Positions 33,706-44,380 of a DNA stretch of 64,000 nt are shown here, piece after piece. Location of the stretch: the NCBI RefSeq assembly GCF_030704535.1, contig NC_081810.1, positions 6,047,501 to 6,111,500 on the forward strand. Reading direction: 5' to 3'. A program made the translations under genes and the position numbers. How positions within the stretch are numbered: the first letter of the stretch is position 1; the number at the start of each line of letters is the position of its first letter. Below the pieces are notes generated by a model, which saw only the letters and a program-made list of their open reading frames with translations, made no database searches and was not told the origin of the DNA. The stretch is from Vitis vinifera (taxonomy: Eukaryota; Streptophyta; Magnoliopsida; Vitales; Vitaceae).

Positions 33706-34564
33706 TGTAGACTCTCAATTTTGTCCATTGACACTTGCATGTATCTTGGGGGTGTCGCCCGCACCCGACCTTTGTATGTCACGACCATGGGGCCCTTGTT
33801 GGGCTTAATCGGTTTTCAGACCTCACTTGAGTTCACCTATTGTTCAATTTAGTGCAAGCGATTGGTTCATTATGAAATGATATCATGGTCAATTCTTTGG
33901 TTTGTATCATACTACAGGTTAAAGGTTAAGGTCTCCACACAAACTTCAGTTCAATTGGAGCTTGTTGAAGCCTGTCCAAATCTTGAGCACTCTGGCTTGT
34001 TTTAGTCATTTCTCCCTCATCCGAGCTTGGAATTGCGCACCATTTTTTTTTTGTTGGATTCCCTATTCTTCGACAAACATTTATCAAAATTTGAGAATTT
34101 TTCTCAACTGGAATGACCGGTTTGTTTTGGCATTCTTGGCACCTTAGGCCCATTTAGATACACCTGACCCGGTAGGTACACTCCTAGGACACTTATACAC
34201 ATGTCCTTAATTTAATTCCCACCTAATTCACCTTGGCACTTGCCACTTAGGTCACCTAGGTAATTTAGATGTTTTTTTGGGCTTAATTCCCTAAAACTAA
34301 TTTTTTAATTGATTTATTTTTTAGATTAGGAGAGTATTTAACGAGATTTTTTTTGTTTGGATTGCTTGAGATGAATTTTCAATATTAATTGTGTCAATTT
34401 GATATTTTGCTTTTTTTATTTTTTTTATTTGTGTATTAGTTTAATATTTAGATTATTGTTACGTGCATGTGATATTTATTTCTTTTTCCTGCTTTATTTA
34501 TTTATTCATTTACGTATTTATTTTCAGAAAAATGTAGGTGATTAGGAATCTTGCATTATTATTA

Positions 34565-34596
<32 letters not shown>

Positions 34597-35552
34597 GTAC
34601 TTACTGTATGTTTGGTTTTTATTATTACACTTTTCTTATTTTATTTTTCATTTTTTTATATAGGTTTGTTTACCTTTATTTTATTTTTATTCTTTTAGTT
34701 TATTAAAAAAAAGAAAAAAAAATGGGGAACCAGTGGACAGCATGGGAGGAGGGAGAGAGAGAGAGGTTGGATTTTTTGCTGAAAATTAAAAGGCTTTGAT
34801 GGGAAAAAAAAAGGGTAGATTACAAGAAATGGAAAAAGGGGAGCTGGGTGAGAATCTTATTAGAGAATAAAAGGGAAATCAAAAGGAAAAATTTGAGAGG
34901 GAGGTTACCAATGAGCTGCATGGAGAAGAGACATGGGCCATTTTCAAGAGGGAATGAAGAGGTTTTCAAGAGAGTGAAATAAAAATGAGGCTTAGGAGAT
35001 AAGAAAAGGGAGTTTGAGAAGAGAAGTTAGGAAGGTTTTGAAGAGGAACAGATTCGGGGAGGTGAAGAAAAGAGAAAGAGAACAAAGAACAAAGAGAGAA
35101 AAGAACGTTTCAGAGAGTAAGAGAGGAGATTGGAAATAAAAAGAAAAAAAATAGAGAAGATGGGAGAATTTTAGTTAGTTCTTGGGACTTGGAGAAAGAG
35201 AACTTACCGGTCTTTGAAGAATGAAATAGGTGTTCTCAGGTATGATCACTGTAACTCTTACATTCATTTCCGTTTATGAATTCTATTGATTATAGACTGA
35301 TGTTGGATTTGGAATTGTTTTATTTTATATCATGCTCTTGGGATTTCAGTTGAGAATTGATGTCCACTTTTATATTGAAAATGGTTCGTTTATCTGTTTT
35401 CTCTTGCGATCATGCTCTATTTTAGGATTTTTTTTTTTTTTTTTCGTTTCTATTGAATATACGATCCTTTTGTGGTTTTGTTGGGATCCTTGCCCAGGTT
35501 GAGTCACTACCCGACGTCTGTCAGTTCAATAGCTTTTCCAAGTATTTAACCT
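33706..35552 (+). other. LTR unit, left part: low-complexity and GA-rich sequence
   Basis: T-rich sequence with (ATT)n, then a purine-rich stretch with AGGGAGAGAGAGAGAGG near 34,750. No gene was recognised. Confidence 0.5.
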
Positions 35553-35578
35553 ACTGTTGGATCAAGCTGGGTGTATGG

Positions 35579-35586
35579 GTTAACAC
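35579..35586 (+). other. Target-site duplication of the hAT element, left copy
   Basis: GTTAACAC, identical to 38,651-38,658. Confidence 0.95.
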
Positions 35587-35901
35587 TGAGGGTCTCCAAA
35601 AAGCCCGCGGCCTGCTTTAGGCCTGGCCTGGCCCAAGCCCGCTCTGCCCGAGCCCGTTTCTGGGCGGGCCGACCCGGCCCGTAGGCCCGCCTCTTTAAAA
35701 AAAAACTACAAAAATAAAAAGTATTAAAAAAAATATTCATTTCAAAATTTTATTCATTGAATGTATAATTACATTTGAAAATGTGGGAAAAGTTTACATC
35801 ACTACAAAATAAATACATTCCAACTAGGTTGGCACCTATTTATTTGTCAATCATCTGTATTTTTCAACCACAAAAAATAAAAATAAAAATATAATATACA
35901 T

Positions 35902-37912
35902 TTAGTCATTATTTTCTGGCGGTGATGGCGAACTATCATGCATCCATGAAGATCTTGATAATTTTAAAGATTCCAAATCGGCAAGCATCTCTGTTTCTCG
36001 AATGGAATCGTACATCCTTTTATTTGCTATTTCCCAATCTTTCACACATATCCCTACTTCAATAACATCTAGCGCTAAGTTGCATCGTTTTTTACTAACT
36101 ACTCTTCCACATGCACTAAAAGCAGCTTCTGATGCAACTGTACTCACAGGAACTGTTAGTACATCACGAGCAATTATAGAAAGCACAGGATATTTGTATT
36201 GATGTGATTTCCACCATATTAAAATATCAAAATCTTCTTGATTTTCAAATGAAATTATATCAGTATTAAGATATTTATCTAAATCAGATGTATTATTTGG
36301 AGAACTATTTGTTGTCTTTTTTTGACTTTTCAACATTTCTAGAGCTCCTTTATAAAAAGATGAGGAGTTTGTAGATGTAAGTGGTAATTTAATAGTTTTA
36401 ATATCATTACCATATTTTTCTTTATAATAGTTATATAAATTATATAATAATGAATTTATTTTATTTTTAATTTCTTCAATTTTTATTTGGTCATTAAAAT
36501 AAATAATTGTTAACCATTCATCTAAAGCTTCAAATTTCAATCTAGGGTCCACAATTAAAGCAATATAAAAAATTAAAGGTATTTCTCCCCAATATTTTCT
36601 AAATTTTTCTATCATTGCAAATATTGTATCATTAAATATTTCAAAACTTAAATATTTTTTAAGTACAATAAAAATATTAGTAATTTGCATAATAACTCGA
36701 TTTGAAGTTGGATAATATACACCACAAAAAATGTTTGTTGAAGTATCAAAAATTTCAAAAAGATCTCTTAAAAGATCCACAATATGCCAATCATAATCAT
36801 TTAATGCATAAATATCTGCTTCACAATCATTGTTAATTAATTGTATTTCATATAATTCGACTCCTTTTCTATATTTTGTAATATTTTGTAAAAGTTTATA
36901 TGTGGAATTCCATCTAATGGCCATATCCAAATTTATATTTTTTCTTTTCATATTTAACATTTTGCAACAATAAAAAAATAAATCATGTTTTGCTTGAGAA
37001 CTATTAATACTATATGCAATGCCTCTAATTTTTTCTAATGTACTATCAACATTTTTTAATCCATCCTTTACAATTAAATTTAAAATATGTGCACAACAAC
37101 GCACATGAAATATTTTAGCATGATCTTCTTTTACTTGCCAATATTGTTTTAGTCTATGTATTGCTGCATCATTATTAGCAACATTATCTAATGTTATTAT
37201 CAATATTTTATCACGAATGCCTAAATCTATAATTTCATCATTTATTAAAGATGCTATATTTTTACCACTATGTAGAGCATTTATTAATTTAAATGAAATT
37301 ATTCTTTTATTTAATTTCCATTCATTATCAATGTAGTGAGCAGTTATACATAAAAAACCAGTGTGAATTAAAGATGTCCAAATATCAGATGTTAAACAAA
37401 TATTTCCTTCAAAATTTGCAAAAAAAATTTTTAAAATTTCTTTTTGTGTATAAATTTTTTTTTCATAATATCTATTTTAACTGTATTTCCAGACCAACCT
37501 TTAAATTGAGGATTAATACCTCGTTGAATTGTTCCTGCAAAATCATGAGTTTCCATCATGTTGAAAGGTTGTTCTGCTCTTATTATATAATCAATCATTT
37601 CTTCACGACAGTTAGATTCATCATAAGAAAATGTTTTTAAATTTCCACTTTCATTTTTACCTTATTGCATATAATTTTAATATCTACATTATTTTTAGTT
37701 TTACAATTTTCATGATGTCTTTTTAAATGACTTGTGCCTGCATTTGAGCCACCAGTAAGAAATTTATTACAAATTTTACATTTTGCTTTTATTTCTTTTT
37801 TATTATTTTATAAAATTATTTCTATTCTATCAAAAAAATTCCATATATTTGAAGTAATTTTTTTGTTTGATGATATTTTATCACATGGACTAGATGAAGA
37901 AGCACTTGTCAT
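35902..37912 (-). pseudogene. hAT transposase, broken in its N-terminal half
   Basis: From the ATG at 37,912: a BED-type finger (CKIC ... HLKRH), then an AEQPFNMME-like block in another frame, then 433 open codons (37,203-35,902) with LDNVANNDAAI, FHVRCCAHILNLIV, AIRWNSTYKLL, VDPRLKFEAL and the C-terminal dimerisation motif TVPVSTVASEAAFSACGRV. An in-frame TAA follows the first 34 or so codons, and at least one frameshift lies between the finger and the catalytic part. The catalytic C-terminal portion is unbroken, but full-length protein cannot be made. It could serve as a trans-acting fragment only if started internally, for which there is no evidence. Confidence 0.9.
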
Positions 37913-38395
37913 ATTATAATTATTGATAAAATATTATGCCAAAAATAATAAAGTAATAAATATAAAAAAAATGTAACAAAAAAATAAGTAGTAGGGGTAA
38001 AGTATGTTACTCAATTAGAGAACCGATGCAGAAATTCCTAGCAAATTTGAACTTTTGGAGCCACCGATGCTTGTTTTGCACCACCAATAATATTATATAA
38101 TTTGAGGGAAAAATAAAAAAATTTGAAATATTGTAGAATGTGAGAGAAATAGAGAGAATTTGATGAAAAAAATGAAAAGGAAGAAAATGTATTTATAGGA
38201 AGGTTAAAAAAAAATTCAAAATTCAAAATAATTGGTCATGTGACTGTTGGAGGCTTAGCTCCAACGGTCACATGGGCTGGAGCTAGGCTCCAACGATCAC
38301 ATGACCGTTGGAGCCTTTAATTTTTTTTTAAAAAAATAATATACTTTATTTTTATATATATATATATATAACTAACTCAATTAATAAACATAAAA

Positions 38396-38472
38396 AGAAT
38401 GTAGTTTAGTTGGTTAGAAGCTTAAAGTTTAAACATGAGGAGAGGGGTTCGAATCCCTCACTCTCCCTTCCC
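38396..38472 (+). other. tRNA-like relic inside the hAT element
   Basis: TAGTTTAGTTGGTTAGA resembles a tRNA A-box and GGGGTTCGAATCCC a B-box with T-arm, spaced like a tRNA. The 3' strand ends CTCTCCC, but the 5' side (AGAATGT) does not pair with it, so an intact acceptor stem is missing. Probably a tRNA relic or SINE head. Confidence 0.4.
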
Positions 38473-38650
38473 TTGGCTTTTTTGAAAGCTATTTTGGCTT
38501 AATTCAAAAAGCCCGTCGGCCAGTCCGCCAGCCCACGGGCTCATAGGTCGGGCCCGCGGCCTAGCATTTTAGCATGACCCAGCCAGAGCTGGGCCGCGGG
38601 CCTCCTATTTACGGCCCAACCTGGCCCGACCCGCCCGTTGGAGACCCCTG

Positions 38651-38658
38651 GTTAACAC
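38651..38658 (+). other. Target-site duplication of the hAT element, right copy
   Basis: GTTAACAC, identical to 35,579-35,586. Confidence 0.95.
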
Positions 38659-39944
38659 CATTATATCTCTCAGCACCTACCTATACCGCCAATTGTGTCC
38701 TTAGTGTGATGGGTCTTTCTTCTTGTCTAAGTGCACCCCAGTGCACTCACTATGCACAACGTGGAATGTGCAAGTTTGGGCTCACATGCAAATTTGATCA
38801 CTTAGAAACACAGAGTTATTGTCCATTCGTACCATCTCTAGCTGATATGCCAGTTGCTCTCTGTCCTGTGGAATCTTCTATGGGTACACTTACACCCTCA
38901 TCTTCATCTTCAGATTTGAGGCTAGAATTTATCTCAGGATCTAGCAAGGAATTTCCTTCAACCAGAATGTCCTCTCTTACGAGCAAACCTAGCGGTTCAG
39001 TTGGATCATTTCTTAAAAAAATAATGGGCCTGATCATTCTAGTATCCAACAGCCTGGTTTAGTTGCGTTCTGGCTATTATAGTTTGTTCCTTTGTCACCA
39101 CCCGAGACCGTCACTCCACCGGTGGCTGCGGTGGCTCCCATTGTTGCCATGGCATAGGTGGCATTCCTTCGCCTCAACCAGAGCTCTCTTCTACCACACA
39201 CCCAGTTCACCTGCATTCCGGAGCTATTGCGGCTTGTTCCTTTGACCTGGGTTGCAGCCTCGCCGATAGCTGTGGTAGCTTTCTTTACCGCCATGGCATG
39301 GACGATGCCCCCCTTTGGTCCTCCTTACCGGAACAATCCTAGGTTTGGGGTAGATTTTTTCCTAGGACGAAAGTCTCGCCGATGGTGGCAATATGACCAT
39401 CTTCCATGCGTCACATGCAGGAGCATGTTTAGTCCATTTGTTTGGCCCCTCTGTCAAAGTTAAAAAAAAAAAAAAAAAAAACTTATAAACTCATTTACTT
39501 TATTCATTCTTCTTCATTTTTTATTCTCAAATAACATTTTTACAATCCTTTTTTTTTTTTTTAATTTTTTTATTCAATCTTTAAATTTCAATCTTCAAAT
39601 AGATTTTTTTTTTTTTTTTAAACTGAATTTTTAATATGCAACCTTTAAATTTCATATTTAAATTCCAAAAGTCAAAATTCCAAAATTTCATTTTTTTAAT
39701 ACCATTATCAAAGTTTATTTTCCAAAATTCTCAAAATTCTAAAATTCCAAAGTTTCATTTTAAATATTATCTTCGAAGTTTTATTTTCAAAATTCCCAAG
39801 TTTCCAAAATTCAGAATTTATTCTTTAACTTTCCATTTCCAAAATTCCTGAATTTCCAAATTTAATTCTTTAAGTTTTGGCTACCAAATTTTCCAAAACT
39901 CCACAACTCTTAAAATTCCAAGGTTTCCAAAATGCTCAAAATTC

Positions 39945-40232
39945 CGGATTTAATTTTTTAAAGTTTCCGTTCCCAAAATTTCCAAAATTCTCAAAATTCT
40001 GGATTTTATTTTTTTTAAGCTTCCATTTCCAAAATTCTCAAAATTCCGGATTTAATTTTTTTAAGTTTCCATTTCCAAAGTTCCCAAAATTTCAAAATTC
40101 CGGATTTAATTTTTTACGTTTCCATTCCCAAAGTTTCCAAAATTCCCAAAATTCTGGATTTAACTTTTTTAGTTTCCGTTCCCAAAGTTTCCAAAATTTC
40201 GAAAACTCCGGATTTAATTCTTTAAGTTTCCA
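39945..40232 (+). repeat. Minisatellite of about 53 bp in the LTR unit
   Basis: Five or so units, each starting GGATTTAATTTTTTAAGTTTCC and running through CCAAAATTC-type blocks, at about 39,945, 40,003, 40,049, 40,102, 40,156 and 40,209. It is preceded from 39,640 by looser TTCCAAAATTC repeats. Long open frames here come from the low-complexity sequence. Confidence 0.75.
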
Positions 40233-41020
40233 TGTATGCGACTTTCATGAATTTGGTGGCCTTTAATTGATCAAATTCATTTGATTTTTTTTTAATGGAA
40301 AATTATGGAATTTGTGGCTATTAGTGGATGAAAATTCAAGCGAAAAGGGTGTTAAATTGCCAGCTGGAAATTAATAGAATTGGAGTAGCTAAATGTTAGC
40401 CACGTAATAAAGTTTCACAACTGCACTTTGGTGGCCACCGGGTAGGGACTAGAGGTTACATATATAGGGTTGGCCATGGCTGAAAATTTTAGTAGATTTG
40501 GGGATTGCAAATGTTGTGTGCTTGTGCTTATTGATTTACCATTTTCCGCAACATATGGCTAGGGACCTCAAGTACATATCATTATTCTGATTGTTGATTT
40601 CCTATGAATGCCGAATACCAGCTAGAATTATATGAGTCTTGTCATCTATGTAGCTCGGGGGGAATTGACTGATCTTTGACCCATATGCTCCAATGTATCC
40701 AATTCACTAGTAGAGACCGGATCTTGGGCCTAGAAAGGTGCTACCTCGCATGAGGTACCTTCCTAATAGGTAACCTGATCTCCGGACCCAGAAATCTAGT
40801 TTTGTGGATTGTTTTTTCCTAACTGGAGTCATTGAGGGGTTTTTGTTCTTACTTAATTTTCCCCATTTTAAAAATAAAAATAAAAAGTAAGTGGTGACTC
40901 CAAACAAAAACCGTTCCTCATCCGGGATGAATTTCCCAAAACTCGAAAACCGTTTTTTTCACACATTTATTATTTTCAATGGCGAGTTGCACTGGTCGAT
41001 GGACCGAGGGAGGGTCCACA

Positions 41021-41483
41021 CCTTCGTAAATTTTGGTACATCCTTAAAAAAAATTGGCACATCCAATCCATGAGCTACCGGGACCTCTATATTATTTTCC
41101 ATGGTTCATTTATTTCTTTAGGGATCTTTGGTAAGTCATTAGAGGTCATTCTCTACTCCGAAAAGAACTTTGAAACCCTAAGTACATCCTTGAGAAAATT
41201 TGATACATCCAATCCTTGAGCTAACGGAACCCCTATCTTCCTTCCCATAGTCTATTTATTCATTTGAACACTCTCAAGAAGTGATTGGAGGTCGGTCCCC
41301 ATTTCAGAACGGACTTTGGCTCCCTTGGTATACCATTTATAAAATTTGGTAAATCATTTACAAAATTTGGTACATCCTTAAAAAAAAAAATTGGTACATC
41401 CAATCCTTAAGCTATCATGACCCTTATCTTATTACCCATGGTCCGTTTATTCTTGTAGGGATCTTTGGGAAGTAATTAGATGT
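41021..41483 (+). repeat. Continuation of the plus-oriented array to the fold axis
   Basis: The array resumes in the same orientation after the LTR unit and stops at about 41,483 (AAGTAATTAGATG), where the same repeat begins on the opposite strand. Confidence 0.8.
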
Positions 41484-43255
41484 ACCAAATTTTCTTAAGA
41501 ATGTACCTAGGGTTCCAAAGCTCATTTCAGAATAGAGAATGACCTCCAATCACATCCCAAATATCACTAAAGAAATAAACGAACCACGGGTAATAAGATA
41601 AGGGTCTTAGTAGATCAAGGATTGGATGTACCAAATTTTTTTAAGGATTTACAAAATTTATTAAATTATGTACCAAATTTTGTAAAAGATGTACCAAGGA
41701 GGCCAAAGTCCGTTATGAAGTAAGGAATGACCTCTAATCACTTCCTAAGGTTGTCCAAAGGAATAAATGGACGATAGGAAGGAAGATAGATGTCCCGTTA
41801 GCTCAAGGATTGGATATATCAAATTTTCTTAAGGATATACCTAAAGTTCCAAAGTCTATTTCGGAGTAGAGAACGACCTCCAATCAATTTTCAAAGATCC
41901 CTAAAGGAATGAACTAACCATGGGTAATAAGCTAGGGGCCTTGGTGCCTTAAGGATTGGATATACCAATTTTTTTTAAGGATATACCAAATTTTGTGAAG
42001 GATGTACTAAATTTTGTAAAGAATGTACCAAATTTTGTAAAGTATATACCAAGGTTGCCAAAGTCCTTTCTAAGGTGGGGAACGACCTCCGATCACTTCC
42101 CAAGGATCTCCAAAAGAAGAAATGGATTATAGGAATGGACACAGGTGTCCAATTAGCGCAATGATTGGATGTATCAAAATTTTTAAAGGATGTACCTAGG
42201 GTTTTAAAGTCCATTTCGAAGTAGGAAACAACCTTCAATCAATTTTCAAAGATCCCTAAAAAAATAAATGAACTATGGGTAAGAAGATAAAGGTTTTGGT
42301 AGCTTAATAATTGGATGTACCAAATTTTGTAAAGGGTGTACCAAAGGTGCCAAAGTTCGTTCCGAGGTGGGGAACAACCTCCAATCATTTTCCGAGGGTC
42401 TCCAAATGCAGAAATGGACCATGAGAAGGGAGATAGGTGTCATGTTAGCTCAAGGATTGGATGTATCAAATTTCTCAAGGATATACCTAGGGTTCCAAAG
42501 TCTATTTTGGAGTAGGGAATCACCTCCAATCAGTTCCCAAAGATCCCCAAAGGAATAAATGAACCATGGGTAATAAGATAGGGGCCCTAGTAGCTCAACA
42601 ATTGGATGTACCAAATTTAAAAATGTATCAAATTTTTTCAAAGATGTACCAAAATTTGTAAATGATGTACCAAGGGTGCTAAGCTCCATTTTGAGGTGGA
42701 GAACAACCTCCATTCACTTCTCGATGGTCTCCAAAGGAAGAAATGAACCATAAGAAGGGAGATAGGTGTCCAATTAGCTTAATGATTGAATGTATCAAAT
42801 TTTCTCAATGATGTACTTAAGGTTCCAAGGTCCGTTTTAGAGTAGGGAATGACCTCAAATCACTTTCCAAATATCCATAAAGGAATAAACGAACAATAGG
42901 TAATAAGATAAGGGTTCTAGTAGTTCAAGGATTGGATGTACCAAATTTTTTTAAGGATGTACCAAATTTTGTGAAGAATGTACCGAATTTTGTAAATGAT
43001 GTACCAAGGGTGCCAAAGTCCATTCCGAGGTGGGGAATAACCTCCAATCACTTCCCGAGGGTCTCCAAAGGAAGAAATGGAGCATGGAAAGAGAGATATA
43101 TGTCCCGTTAGCTCAATGATTGGATGTATCAAATTTTGTTATGGATGTGCCTAGGGTTCCAAAGTCCGTTTCAGAGTAGGGAACAACCTTCAATTATTTT
43201 CCAAAGATCCCTAAAGGAATAAACAAACCATGGGTAATAAGATAGGGGTCCCGGT

Positions 43256-44181
43256 TAGGAATGGCAATTTCGCGGGTTTTCCAGGTCACCCGCCCCTATT
43301 GGGATGGGTATAGGAACATGGCAATTGGGGATGGGTCGGGTTCATGTTTTTTTTTAAAAACCCGAATTGGGTTCGAGGCGGGGTCGGGTGTAGTTATAAT
43401 TTGACCCGCCCCGCCTCGCCCCGAATATGAAATTACAACTTTGCCCCCCACTTATAAATATTAGCTTCCTCTCCTCATTTCAGATCTTCTTCTCTCAGTT
43501 CTCGTTCCTGTCGACGCTAGGGTTTTTCCTCCCACTTAATGCAAAAATCCATCAGATAATCCATTCGAAAATCCATCAGATATTTGCCTCTTCGTATTCA
43601 CCATATTTGTGGCCTACCATCCTGGGGTTTTGTGGAGCCATTTGGACAATTTCTTTATTGGGTTTCATCTCAAGGACTACACTATTTTGGAGGCATCGAG
43701 GGATTATAAGAGGTTGGTGTATGAGTTTTCAAAGATGGGTTGTTTGAGAAAAAGGGGCATGGGGTGTTCGTCATGCTCTGTGCGATGGCGATGATGTTCT
43801 CCGCCTATATTTATGGGGTTCTAGGGTGTGACAGCACATGGGTTCATATCGCTAGTGGCGTGTTGATGGGCCTTTTCTGGATTCAGAGTGGGTGGATTGG
43901 GCACGATTCTGGGCACTACCAGTGATGATGAATAGGCGTTTGAAGTTTGAACCGCTTTGTGCAGGTGCTGAGTCGGAATTGTTTTGCGGAATTGGAAGAT
44001 GCTGCTGATGGTCCCGGCGGCATGGGCCAGCACCCGACCCCACCTCGAGAGGTACGGGGATGGGATCCCATTAACCCACCCCGCCTCGGGTATGGGACGG
44101 GGATGGGAAATAGATTTATATAATTGGGACGGGAATGAGGTAGGGGTGGCCCTGCCCAAACCCGCCCCGTTGCCAATCCTA
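43256..44181. mobile_element. Small hAT-like element carrying a gene fragment (Pack-type)
   Basis: A 926-bp element with an exact 8-bp target duplication GTCCCGGT at 43,248-43,255 and 44,182-44,189. The left end TAGGAATGGCAAT and the inverse of the right end TAGGATTGGCAAC differ at two positions. Subterminal GC-rich CCCGCCCC motifs sit at both sides. It has no transposase, and a captured desaturase segment fills the middle. The array continues in register on both sides. Confidence 0.9.
43610..43990 (+). pseudogene. Captured fragment of a delta-8 sphingolipid (long-chain base) desaturase
   Basis: One frame reads FFIGFHLKDYTILEASRDYK and on to YEFSKMG. A single-base loss near 43,740 shifts to LFEKKGHGVF, YGVLGCDSTWVHIASGVLMG and WIGHDSGHYQ. 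The last motif is the first histidine box (HDSGH, 43,902-43,916) of plant front-end desaturases that act on sphingoid bases, which normally carry an N-terminal cytochrome b5 domain and two more histidine boxes. Those are absent here. Identification rests on recalled family motifs; the fragment is not functional as an enzyme. Confidence 0.75.
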
Positions 44182-44380
44182 GTCCCGGTAGCTCAAGGAT
44201 TGAGTGTAACAATTTTTTTTTCTTTTTTTTTAAGGATATACCAAATTTTATAAAAAAAAAATGTACCAAATTTTGTAAATGATGTACCAAGGAGGTCAAA
44301 GTTCGTTTCGAAGTAGGGAATGACCTCTAATCACTTTCCATGGTTGTCCAAATGAATAAATGGACCATGGGAAGGAAGAT

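Larger units (their letters stand above)
35587..38650. mobile_element. hAT transposon with decayed transposase
   Basis: A 3,064-bp element with exact 8-bp target duplications (GTTAACAC). The left end TGAGGGTCTCCAA and the inverse of the right end CAGGGGTCTCCAA form a 13-bp terminal inverted repeat with two differences. Subterminal regions are GC-rich with repeated GCCCG motifs. The transposase lies on the minus strand. TIR and duplication length fit the hAT superfamily (Ac/Tip100-like). It sits inside the captured CCCH fragment. Confidence 0.95.
35553..39060 (+). pseudogene. Captured CCCH zinc-finger gene fragment, split by the hAT element
   Basis: Reading 35,553-35,586 and then 38,659-39,060 with the hAT and one target copy removed gives WVYGLTPLYLSAPTYTANC, followed by CTHYAQRGMCKFGLTCKFDH: a complete C-x8-C-x5-C-x3-H finger. 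SSLADMPVA-like and serine-rich blocks and SIQQPG follow. This is the C-terminal part of a plant ZFN-type CCCH protein with upstream fingers missing and a frameshift near 39,010. It has no promoter or start of its own and is non-functional as a gene. Confidence 0.7.
33706..41020 (+). mobile_element. LTR unit (probable solo LTR of a Gypsy-like retrotransposon) inserted in the array
   Basis: The unit begins TGTAGACTCTCAATTTTG and ends GGAGGGTCCACA (TG...CA). It is flanked by CCTTT (33,701-33,705) and CCTTC (41,021-41,025), a 5-bp duplication with one mismatch, and the array sequence rejoins in register across it. Without the hAT element inside, it is about 4.2 kb. No gag, pol or second LTR is recognisable. 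Internal landmarks are a (ATT)n run near 34,555-34,592, a GA-rich stretch at 34,720-35,210, a captured CCCH fragment and a minisatellite of about 53 bp. The 3' block GTAAGTGGTGACTCC is typical of the ends of plant Gypsy LTRs. Confidence 0.65.
41484..44380 (-). repeat. Right composite array, inverted orientation
   Basis: The same half-units as the left array read in reverse: GGATGTACCAAATTTT, CCTAGGGTTCCAAAG, GACCTCCAATCAC and TAGCTCAAGGATTGGATG recur throughout. A small hAT-like element interrupts it at 43,256-44,181. Confidence 0.85.

Noticed and set aside
35902-37203. hAT transposase frame as a domesticated host gene
   Set aside because: It lies inside an element with intact TIRs and exact target duplications, and its N-terminus is broken.
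39636-40266. Phe/Lys/Pro-rich open frames in 39.6-40.3 kb
   Set aside because: They are read from a TTCCAAAATTC minisatellite and are low complexity.
30385-44380. CRISPR-like or centromeric satellite interpretation of the arrays
   Set aside because: Units are long, degenerate, have no conserved short repeat/unique spacer design, and are inverted between matching TIRs; plant nuclear context.
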